Source: Diphasiastrum complanatum (lineage: Eukaryota; Streptophyta; Lycopodiopsida; Lycopodiales; Lycopodiaceae). From it: a stretch of DNA of 64,000 nucleotides. Shown piece after piece: positions 51,025-60,876 of this stretch; the first letter of the stretch is position 1, and each line of letters opens with the position of its first letter. Location: NCBI GenBank assembly GCA_029204225.1, contig CM055101.1, forward strand, positions 34,663,683-34,727,682, in the 5' to 3' direction. The notes beneath the pieces were generated by a model. The model searched no databases. It was given only the letters and a program-made list of their open reading frames with translations, and had not been told where the DNA came from. Made by a program: the position numbers and the translations under genes.

Positions 51025-52389
51025 ATGGCGATGAGAAGGAGATCGAGATCCTTGATATGCTCTGCAATTTTTTATAATGAGAGAGAAGACGATGGCACAT
51101 GGATTGCTCGTAAATTTCATAAGGCTTCTTGGGTACTGATGCATCCATCGGCGAGAGGGGCTTTTCGCCAAAAGAAAAAGGCCAAGTATACATATAGATC
51201 TTATTGGAAAGGGCAGATTATTGATTTCAAAATTTCTCCAGGAGGACAAACCATTTCAGAGGTGCTTATTCAACATGTTTATATGCATTCAGAACTTAAT
51301 GTGGAGGCTGTAAATCCACATGATTTTTGAAAGTGTAATTGTAAGTATTTTAATTTTTTGGATTGCTTGTCATTTTTAAAACGTAATCATATTTATGAAC
51401 TGGAGCTTATTACGATTTTGTATTGCAGATCTATATCCTTCAAATATACATGAATGGGAACCTATGGCGTCTCTTTCTGGTATTATAGATGTCATCCATT
51501 CGGAAATTGGAAAATTGCAATACAGAGGACGAACGACAAAAGAACTTGCAGATTCTGGAATATTTTTTTATGTTGCTATGTATATTCCAGACACAAATGG
51601 AGGAATGGGAAAACTAGAGTATATACCTCTACCTAATTTTCAAGATAACATGTGGTGGATTGCAGTGAACGACAATATAATAAAATGCTTTCGTTCCAAG
51701 CTATATAATGATGTTCAAAAGTCACTCAAAACTAGTACAGGATCAAGAAATGTGCACTTAAGCTGGTTTGTTCCAGTGTCATTGTTTGTCAACTCTTTTT
51801 CAAACACGGAAGTGCATCGAACTCCCACATTGTTTGTTTGCAAAAACCTTTCAGATGATTTTTTATTCAAATTCATGGACAAAGGTTGGGATATAAGATC
51901 CATTGCAGATATTTCTTGTAGAATCAAACATTCATCCATATCATTTAGATACAGTATAGAAAAGCAAATGCTTAGTATGGCGTTTCATTATCAGAGATGG
52001 AAAGAACACAATGGTACTTGGGCCCCATTAGATCAAGATCTAGACAGCATTGGACACACTGATCGTATAGGCATTGATATCATGGCAAATGGAGATTTAC
52101 TTACTACTATTGAGGTTGAGCAAGACTGGACCTTATTCTACATTAGAACGGAACTGACACTTTTACAGTAAGATATCCCCGAATATTTCAACTTTATATT
52201 GGATGGAAAATTGGTATGTGAAATTCATGAATTTGTATATTAATTTATATTCATTATCCTTTTTGTCAATATTCGGATCACTAACTGTAATCTGATTAAT
52301 GTATGTTTGTGCATAGACGTAAAAGACATGAAGAGAAAATCAAATGCAAAGATTTGGGCGGAATTGTTCAGATAATAGAGCAATCATGA
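51025..52389 (+). pseudogene. Unknown cassette protein, copy A (gene 4A), one stop
   Basis: Three exons, 51025-51340, 51429-52167 and 52317-52389, join in a consistent phase (GTAAGT, GCAG, GTAAGA and CATAG sites) to 376 codons. The only break is an in-frame TGA at 51328-51330. It starts MAMRRRSRSLICSAIF and contains RKFHKASWVLMHPSARGAF, YWKGQIIDFKISPGGQTISE, ASLSGIIDVIHSEIGKLQYR and SIEKQMLSMAFHYQRWKEHN. It ends RKRHEEKIKCKDLGGIVQII. No family recognised and no membrane segment. Copy B is a shorter, inverted version at 60110-60876, so it is a regular cassette member. With one stop it is the least damaged gene of copy A. Confidence 0.6.
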
Positions 52390-52579
52390 TACAAGATTTG
52401 TAAAAGCTCTCATAAATATCAATATATTTCTCATTTTCTGAGAATGTACATGTGTGTCATGTATTTAACAATGGATGCTTTTTTCTCATTGTCTCTATCT
52501 TTCTATATGCCCATAATTATTCACAGGGCATTACATCAAAAATGTATATCTCTATTTAATCTATTATTCATAGCTCAAA

Positions 52580-54367
52580 CTAGTATGGATTATCTCCACC
52601 CTGCACTAGTGTCAGTTCTGGACTTGATTGGCCTCCCGTTTCCGCAGCTGGACTGGGTGTTGCATGAGATAATAAGTTCACCAACATCTGTTGACGAAAC
52701 TCATATATCTCATTCATTGAAAATGCTCGACATTTATACTGTAAATCCAAAAGAATCGGGTCAATTGACTTATCAAAAACCAAATCGAAAATAACTTAGT
52801 TAGTCCATTCACTAGTCTATTTACCTTTCGTATATCTGGAGCCCCGGATTGCATGATGTACCACTCTAAAAAGTCCTGTACATTGCGGATGGAGAACCAT
52901 CCACAACTATGTCCATCCTCTTGCTGAGCTGATTTCAATCACAAAATGTATAATAGGTTAGTTGTGCACTCTGAAAAAAACAGATTATATTACCTATCAA
53001 ATACTTGATGAGAAATACTTACTTCTACATCAACAATCTCCAGGTGGCTATTTCTAATGGCCCCATCCGGCCTTGGCAAAAATGGCAACATTCTGCTGTA
53101 CATCACGTCCATTTCGGCATGGGTAGACTTTAAGGAGTTCATCTTTAAACAGATGGGATTAATGATCCCATCTGAATCTTCCCTAAGGGAGATTATATGC
53201 ATACTCCGATGCTTACTGCAAACAAGAGATAATTAGTTAAACTAAAGTAATTACAATACCTATTAAAAATATTACTAGAATATATTCTATGTAATCACTT
53301 ACTTTTGGCAGTATGGAATAATAAAGACTTTGGTCTCCGAGGTTGTATGGAGAAGGTACTTCGTCACCTTAGTTGGACTATGAAGGTTGTGTGCGAAAAA
53401 GGACAGCACAACTCCAATGTCCTTAGTATCATCACATTTTACAAAATACATCAAACCAGCCTCGACAACTGGATCTAATATATCTGAGGTCTTCTCCTTT
53501 AGGGCATCACAAAAGTCTTTATTTATGTGATTTATATAATTAATTGAACTTAGACAAAAAGAAAATTGACCTCCTAGCTTGTCAATTTCTTTGGCAACAT
53601 ACTCATCAAAAATTATATACCTCTCAGAATCCAAAAATGAATCTTTGGGATCAACATGAAATCTTACACAAAGATCCTTATAAAAATCACCTATTAAACT
53701 TAAATCTAAATCTGATATTATTTTATCTACAGTCGAGTTCATTTCCTCGTTATTGTGGGATGGAATGGAGGGAATGGAAGAGGAACTACTTGAATAAGAA
53801 GAAGGCACTGTAGAATGGTGTGATGGTCCAACCAAAGCACGAGAGATGTGAGGGGGGGATGGTGATTCGCTGGGTACCACCCTTTGCTTGGCAGGCCTGG
53901 TGGGCTTGGTCTGCTTCCTCCTTCTTCGTTGAGGAACACGACCTCTCTCTGTAGGTGGTGGCCTAGAGGTGAAGCCACTCTTAAAGACCTGATCGTATGT
54001 ACTCCTCAGCCTCATGACAAGATGCATGTCCTGAGGCATGAGGGTAACTCTCTTTGCGTGCACTGTGCAAAGCGTGGAGTCCTCAAAGAATTTGACTTGG
54101 AAGTCCTCATAGGCAGTATGGAGGGCTTCCAGGGTTGTTATGTTCCAGCAAACATCATGTGAGAGGGACCTTGTTACCAGTCTCACAGATCTGTAGAAAG
54201 GAGCACGTGGAATCAGAAGATTCGTGGTCCTCTGAAGTCTCCTGATATCCCTTAACCATGGTCTTCTGGGCTGACCTACTCTCCTACCAGTGCCCATCCC
54301 TTTGTAGAGGAGGGCGAGGAGGCGGGGCAAATGTGGTAAGGTGGGCTGTCTGCTTGGTACGGGCCAT
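52580..54367 (-). pseudogene. Histone H3-like / Ulp1-like fusion, copy B (gene 1B)
   Basis: ATG at 54367 gives MARTKQTAHLTT, identical to the first residues of H3. The frame then shifts near 54310 before the fold. The fold (WLRDIRRLQRTTNLLIPRAP, FYRSVRLVTRSL, DFQVKFFEDSTLCTVHAKRV, TLMPQDMHLVMRLR) runs in one frame to the exon end at 53303. The linker is Arg/Lys-rich then Ser-rich (QRRRRKQTKPTRPAKQR, SSYSSSSSSIPS). Further exons are about 53211-53020 (KHRSMHIISL, then LKMNSLKSTHAE), 52923-52825 (QEDGHSCGWFSIRN) and 52738-52580 (EIYEFRQQMLVNLLS, stop). His, Asn (for the usual Asp) and Cys boxes fit an Ulp1/C48 fold. The only clear break is the tail frameshift; a Met at about 54301 could still start the fold. 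Confidence 0.85.
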
Positions 54368-55213
54368 TGCAAGACAGGGTATCGATATGACACGCCAACG
54401 AGCAGGGAAAGCAGGTATTTGACAGAGGAGGCGCGTGATGGCGATATGAGCGAAGGCGTATCGCCACGACGTGCGGGCGGGCCAGCTGTACTGGTATGTG
54501 GGTCCTTTGGCGCATGGTAGCGATATGTGTCTAACGGGGAGTGGAAGTGAACGAAGGAAACTAAGGAGAGCCAAAGAACGAAAAATTAAGAAACTGAAAT
54601 AAGACCCAAAAACGTCTTTTTATACCTGTAGAATGTCCCATCATATTCGCACGTTCGATGTGACACCTCCACTCCCCACACGTGTGGTCACACGTGTGGC
54701 CACATGCATCCGTCACGTGTCAGGATATCAACGGTTTGTACGATCAGACGGTTGGCATGCACATGCAAGGACACGTGGCGACATCTGGACCACACATGCG
54801 TCAGAAGATGATTGGGGCGTACGATAGTACAGTTGGCATGCACGTGTAAGGACGCGTGTCAGGATCCGAAGTGTACACGTGACATTCAGAATGATTTCCC
54901 CGTCGTTTCCACACGTGTGGCAATTTTGACCGCACGTTACTGAGACACATGTACGGTTCAGATGCTCTGTATTAGACTATATATATGAGTGTCGTTTCTG
55001 TAATTCAGTTTTGCATATTGAGTCCAATTAACCGGCCTGCTCCAAATCTTTTTGTACAATATCGCTACCACATGCCCAACAAAGACATCCATAGTTGCAC
55101 TTATTCCCTGGCGCGTGGTTCCGATATTCGGATTCTCGTAAAGTGCATATCACCATCACGCGCCCGCGCTTACCTCGTTTATGTCCCCTTGCCAACTGGT
55201 GCGTCATATCGAT
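54368..55213. promoter_or_regulatory. Bidirectional promoter region B
   Basis: Between divergent genes 1B and 2B. A minus-strand TATA (GTATAAAAAGAC) lies near 54620 and a plus-strand TATA (CTATATATATGAG) near 54978. Between them is a dense cluster of CACGTG-containing words (CCACACGTGTGG near 54675 and 54908, GTCACACGTGTGG, GGACACGTGGC, GTACACGTGAC). GGTTGGCATGCACRTGYAAG occurs twice (near 54751 and 54831). GCGATATG words recur in the gene 1B leader. Confidence 0.65.
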
Positions 55214-56720
55214 ATGGCCTCCTCATCTGCTAGTTTGATCTATGATAAAGCTCTTAGTTCTTTCCTAGTTGATGCTGAGGTTAGTGACAGACAGGCCCAA
55301 TTTTTGTCCTATTTCGATTTTCAGTTTGACATAGAGAGATTTGTTACTGAGCACAGGTAAATTTTTCCTAAACTGTACAAGGATTTTTATGAGTGCTTGC
55401 AACAGGGTACCCTTCTGATGGATGGCCTAAGATTTGTGCATTTCACAGATTTGGCTCATGCTCATCCAAGTGCCAAGCAAAGGCATGATCGTAAGTTTAT
55501 CAAACTTATCGATCTGTTTAAACGTGTCATACCCTGTGAGGAACACAATCGAGTATGTCGCTTCGTTCAGGAGGGTATGGCTTTTGTGTTTTTCTTATCT
55601 GCTCTTATCTCTGACGAGGCGGATTCTTCTGGGTCGTCCATGATTGGTTTGCCTGCCCCTACCACTCGTGTGGCTTCAGAGGTTTCCATTACTGATGAGA
55701 TTTTAGGAGATGTAGAGGAAGCCAGGCAAGCAGAACAATATGAATATGCCAAGGCTCGTTCTCTGACTATCTCTCCGGTATCTACCGCGAGCGAGATTGA
55801 CCAGAGCAGAACCCTGATGGACCTCCATGTGTATCATATGGACGATGTTGCATTCTTATCCATTAGCGACATCGAAGACGTAATGGATCTCAGAGAAGAT
55901 GAGATATTATCTCTTATGTCAAGGATGATTCCTGAATTTAAAGATTTTATTGACTTTGATGATGATGACCTCATAGATGGCATCGACTATGAGGACCAGG
56001 TAGAATGGGCAAGTGGCACAGATGCCCTTCAAAGGATGCTATCTAAGAGCAGGGCATATGGGGCTAATATGCCCAATGAGGAGGAGTTTTTGGCTTTTCA
56101 GAAAAAGTATCCGCCACCTCCCACATATACTATTCCAGCTGACAACAATCCACCATTATTGCTGCTCACAATTTAGATGCTGCTGGTATGATCCAAGCTG
56201 ATGAGGAGGATTTGGTAAGTACACCTTCTCATGAAAATCATTTATTATTTAATGTGTAATTGATGATTGATCTGCTAGTTTGACTAACACTTGATTATGT
56301 GTTGTAGGATATCGTCGAAGTTGATGCCTTTGCTAGCAGACATGGAGGATTGAGAGAGAGAGAAGGCGGGAGGCAGAAGGATGCCTCGTTGGCTCATTAT
56401 TTGAAACATTTTTTTAAATAACGAAATTTGTGTTCTTCATGAAAGTTTTTTTGTGAATGCGGAAACTTTAATCATGGCCATCAAGGCCCTATCTTATTTT
56501 GCCCAAGGGCATAAATACCCAAAAAAATAGATATAGAATCATTTTTGTCAAAAGAGATGTTGCTCTTAAAGTGTTTAATTACGTGCCAGAAAATGTTCCT
56601 ATGAGATCCTCTGCTCTGGCAATTCTATCAGGATATATAGATTTGAGCAAAAGGCGATCCACTTGATTTTTGGATCCGTATGATAGGAAAAAATTCCTTC
56701 ATGACCACACAACAAAAATT
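55214..56720 (+). pseudogene. Acidic protein of the cassette, copy B (gene 2B)
   Basis: ATG at 55214 (MASSSASLIYDKALSSFLVD) in good frame to 56176 except for one TAA at 55358-55360. It contains KLYKDFYECLQQGTLLMDGL, KQRHDRKFIKLIDLFKRVIP, and an acidic part with FIDFDDDDLIDGIDYED and NEEEFLAFQKKYPPPP. A frameshift near 56150 leads to GMIQADEEDL, a GTAAGT donor near 56215 and a TAG acceptor near 56308. The second exon (DIVEVDAFASRHGGLRERE) then decays, ending with YIDLSKRRST and FLDPYDRKKFLHDH. No family recognised; it is homologous throughout to gene 2A. Confidence 0.65.
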
Positions 56721-56839
56721 GTCCTTAGAGACAATGAAAAAAAATGATTGTACTCTTTTTCATTTAATGTATGTGAAATTTGAGAATTTTTGATCACACA
56801 TGTTTTATCCTTATTGAATGCCATCAATCTAATTTTGGC

Positions 56840-59430
56840 TTATAAATTTACATGCTTTTTTGAATCTTTGATATTCAGTTGATCTTGTTGTGTATCGAAC
56901 TTGAGCTCGTCTATAAAACCATTGGAATAGCTGAATGATGTAACTATTTTTTGAGGATGTTCCACCATGTTGCGTATTTCGATGAATGCTGCTCTTGCCT
57001 GCCAATGTGATTTCTCCATTCCTTGTGAAGACCATATACTTAAACTGCCATACTTTTTTGCAAAAAATGATGCATGATGCCTTAGTATGTGCTGCAATAT
57101 CAAAGATTTATGCATTGGTTAGAATCTATCAAGCAGGTTATATTAAAATTATAAAATTGTAAGACACTGTTCAAATGTATCTTACCATGCAGTGGGTGAT
57201 GTGATCTGAGCCCCAAGCCACCCGAACTGCATCTACAAACTCTATTGCTGTTTTCTCCAATAGGAGTGCATCTGCATATGAAATTGTGTCTTTTCCAAGC
57301 ACTTCAATCATATTATCGAGCTTTTTCCAAACTTCAACCTTCTTTACCCTTGTTGTTCCTTTATCTTCAAAGTCTTCTGTCGCAGAAGTAACATCTTTCC
57401 AAACCGAATATTGGATCTTAGACGACTCTTTAGAATGATTTGATAAAAATCGACGAGCTTTGACTCCTCCTATGCTAGGTTTATTGGGTACGTTTCCTGT
57501 TTTTCCCGAAAGCTTTTCATCTTTTTGTATTTTAACATGGCCTTTATGAAGGCCTGCTTTTGACAACACTTCCTCTAATCGAACGATTGCTTGTTTTGAT
57601 GCTGACTCTGGCTTAGTATTCCATGCAAACAAGATATGAAGATATATTAATTTCTCTATGATCCTAACCTCTCCGCGAAGTGTGCAAATATGCACATTTT
57701 GTGAAGGGATTGGTGGTACTGGTTTCTAGTTGGGATCTTCAATATCTCTTGAAACTCTTGTGTTCCATGAAATGTCATTTGATGATTTCATACAATATAG
57801 ACATGGATGTTTCAAATTTACTCCATGAGATACATTGAACATACATTTCAATGACTTCAAGTCTCCAGCTAAATGCCATTCCACCAAAAATCCACCTCTT
57901 TCAGGAACAATAAGTACTTTGCCATTCATATGATCCTTTATGATATCTGGATAACTTGTTCTGCTAAAAATCCAGGAAAGAACATCGTGATCCTCCTTGA
58001 TAAATTGTTCAACATATAGAATCACAAGTTTTTATGTATTCAAAACAATCACCAAAAAAGATTGCACATGAATAACAGCCATTTTTTTTTACCTGAAAAC
58101 ATGCTAGCCACCATATGTTGTTTTTTGATTGCACACTGAAGTTGAGATCCCTTGAGATTGTTGCATTGCTCAATGCTCCATTCATGAGAGTAATACTTAC
58201 TCTTTCCAACTTTTGTCCTTTTATAACTTCCGATTCATCTAGCTTGACCACCAGAATAAGTTTGCTCATACTAACACTTGTAATATTATAGAATTTCACT
58301 ATAAATCTCAATAAATGATTCAAATCCACAAATAAGTTGTTGATAGAATTGTGTGACAAATTGCCAGACTTTGAATTGTAAATCTCATTGATGTGAAAAG
58401 GGATTCCAATGACATTTTGCATACCCTTATTCTCTCTCCAATCTTATCTGAAAAGGGCGAGGAATGGGAAATTTTCTTACATGCAATTGTCCAAAAGCCT
58501 CTTTAATAATTTTAAATATACTGGCATATGCCTCCCTGTTAATACCTGAGAAATCACATGCTCCCTGAATTAACGTTCGGTCGATTACCTTACCAACCTC
58601 GTTCATCAAATCCTCAGTGACCTTGGACTTGATTCAAGAATACCGATTATTGTCCAATAAAGATTTTGTGGACTTGGTTGTCAATACCGAACTCAATGAT
58701 TTTCCGATCAGGTCATTGTCCTTCAGATGCTCATTTGCAACCAATGTTGATCTGCAAATGATTATGAAAATCAAGAAACCCAAATAGGACACATAATAAA
58801 TGTCATGCTACTTCACAAAACTTTAATAAAACTAATTCAAATCAAATCCTTACTTGAATGCTTGAATCCTTTTTCTCCATTGGCCTCCATTTAGCGAAAG
58901 CTCATCAATGTCCTTCAGAATTCTTTTTCGCTTGTTTCTTTTTTATTTCTTATCTAGTATACGAGTTTCTTCTTTTAACTGGTCATTTGATATCATTACT
59001 TGCATTCAAATTTAACATAATATTATGTAAACGTGCATTATCTTCTTTTGTTTGTAATAATGCGGTCTCTTTTTTTCTATAGTCAGCAAGCAAACCATTT
59101 AACATACATTCTAAACTCTGTATTTTTTGAACCGAGTTTGCAACACCATAAGTCGTCAATCTTTCACAATAACCCAGTAAACCGTCTTCTCCGTCACACA
59201 CAAACTTTATTAATTGTGTGATGGATTGGAATTGTGGAGCTTGCATCGAGCTCGGATCCAATGGATACAAACTTCCGTCAATCCACAAATCGTAATTCTT
59301 TCTTTGGTTGATTCTGTGAGCGATCATATCAACTGGAGAAACTATGGATTCTTTCACTACTCCTCTTTTAGCTATCGGAGCATTCTCGGCACGGAGAACA
59401 ATGTGTAGATGAAACTGAGACATCTCCGCA
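56840..59430 (-). pseudogene. Transposase-like protein of the cassette, copy B (gene 3B)
   Basis: The N-terminal exon from about 59424 reads MSQFHLHIVLRAENAPIAKR, then a helical part (LNGLLADYRKKETALLQTKE). A frame break and stop near 58980-58930 follow, then DIDELSLNGGQWRKRIQAFK and a GTAAGG donor near 58857. The next exon starts at 58751 and has DRTLIQGACDFSGINREAYA, KLILVVKLDESEVIKGQKLE and NNIWWLACFQ. Then come FLVEWHLAGDLKSLKCMFNV with HPCLYCMK (near 57800-57880), GEVRIIEKLIYLHILFAW (near 57660) and VKKVEVWKKLDNMIEVLGKD. The end has MEKSHWQARAAF and stops at 56840. Candidate catalytic residues are the Asp in KLDES, the Asp in AGDLK with a CxxC after it, and Glu in RIIEKL. DDE transposase is an inference; the gene carries stops and frameshifts. 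Confidence 0.6.
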
Positions 59431-59833
59431 AACATCAGATGACAGACCAAAAAGAAAATAGACACTATTATTCATCCATGACGTACCTGAGATTCTATGT
59501 TTATTCTCTCGCTAGTTAAAACGAGGGACACAATCTCATTTTCAAATTTGAAAAAGTTAGTTAATGAGCGTCATAGGTTCTTGAAGTTGCAGTTGCATAT
59601 GTCATAATCATGTCATGTTAACTACACATTACTAGTAAGGTTAAGCTAAACTGGACCTGAAAGTCCGTCGGAGTTTTAAAATCCGGCATTTTTTTTTGTC
59701 CTACGTGGCATTTCTTAGACGGCCCTTTTGATGTTTGTAACTCCTCTAATGAAATGAATAAATAACAAAACTAGTGATTATGAATGAATCAAAAAGTTCA
59801 AGCAATATTCACTACCAAATAAGCTATAACTTA

Positions 59834-59920
59834 CTTGAATGCATGGATTCGTCTTTTTCTATGACCTCCTCTGGATGATAGATCACATATATCCTTGTTT
59901 ACCAGTCTTTTCCTCTTGTT
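59834..59920 (-). repeat. Extra copy of a gene 3 exon
   Basis: The minus strand reads KDICDLSSRGGHRKRRIHAF followed by a GTAAGT donor. It parallels KDIDELSLNGGQWRKRIQAF and its GTAAGG donor in gene 3B. It is a partial duplicate lying between the gene 3B start and gene 4B. Confidence 0.65.
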
Positions 59921-59934
59921 GCTTTGGACCTTTC

Positions 59935-60125
59935 TGTTGAGTCAACCTGTGCAAATGCCATGTTCCTTGCAAAAATCAATAAAAGTTGTGGATCGATACT
60001 CATCACCATGATCTGATCTAAGCACCTTGATCTTGGCACCTGATTGGTTTTCCACCAATGCTTTAAAGCTCTTGAAACATCCAAATGTGTCAGAATTTTG
60101 CTTAATCATGTACATCCAGGTCTTT
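59935..60125 (-). pseudogene. Copia integrase fragment inside copy B
   Basis: The minus strand reads [20 protein letters not shown], then [12 protein letters not shown] and [10 protein letters not shown]. This is the copia integrase core around the second catalytic Asp. It separates the extra gene 3 exon from gene 4B and marks a rearrangement. Confidence 0.78.
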
Positions 60126-60876
60126 CATGAAATGTCCAATACTCTTCCACCTCAATTGTTGTAATAATAGCATCATTTTGCTCACTTGGATTTTTGTTTG
60201 ATCTTGATGATTCAATGTAAGATCTTGATCTAATGCTTTCCATTCATTGGTAACTTTAGACCATCTTCTATAATAAAGTGTTAAAGAGATCATTTGTTTC
60301 TCTATATGGTATCTAAATTTCATTGATGATTTATTAACTATGGGCTCGATAATGATTTTTGTATTGAAGAAGACCAATATCAAAATGAATAACATCTATG
60401 ATGCTAGCAAGGGATTGTTTTGGTTGGCATTCAATTGTGTTTGATGGATTTAAATCTACAAAAAAAACAAAAAATTATATCAAGACTATACTCTCATACA
60501 CATCTGAATAATCAATGCAATGTAAAGCTCAAAGTCAAAACTTCTCTATAACTTACAATTACATTTGAGTCTATTGTTTGACTATCGCCTTCCACTTTGA
60601 TTTCGTTATGCACGTACACATGCTGAACCAAGACATCTGAAATGGATTGACCACCAGATGAAACTTTGAAGTCTAAAACTCTACCTTTCCAAAAGCTCTT
60701 ATAATCCATATTTGGTTTTCTTTTTCTTACGAAAAGCACCACTTGATGAGAGATGCATTAATATCCATTGAAATTTTCTATAGATACATGGTATCCAAAA
60801 GCCATTAGAGTCTTTTTAAGTTACAAACATAAAGTGAAGCAATATTACTTCATGGTCTACGACTACTAGAAGCCAT
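60110..60876 (-). pseudogene. Unknown cassette protein, copy B (gene 4B), truncated
   Basis: Homologous to gene 4A but in the opposite orientation. ATG at 60876 (MASSSRRP, stop). Then come RKFQWILMHLSSSGAFRKKK near 60730-60790, YKSFWKGRVLDFKVSSGGQS near 60650-60700, and SLASIIDVIHFDIGLLQYKN near 60390-60440. A deletion follows, then MKFRYHIEKQMISLTLYYRR near 60260-60320 and [16 protein letters not shown] near 60115-60160. Several stops, frameshifts and a deletion of about 100 codons make it inactive. Confidence 0.7.

Noticed and set aside
44077-60876. An integrated giant virus segment
   Set aside because: Histone-like genes and cysteine proteases occur in some large DNA viruses. But conserved spliceosomal introns, TATA/G-box promoters and a transposase-like gene fit a nuclear mobile element better. 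I keep it as an alternative only; no viral core gene is seen.
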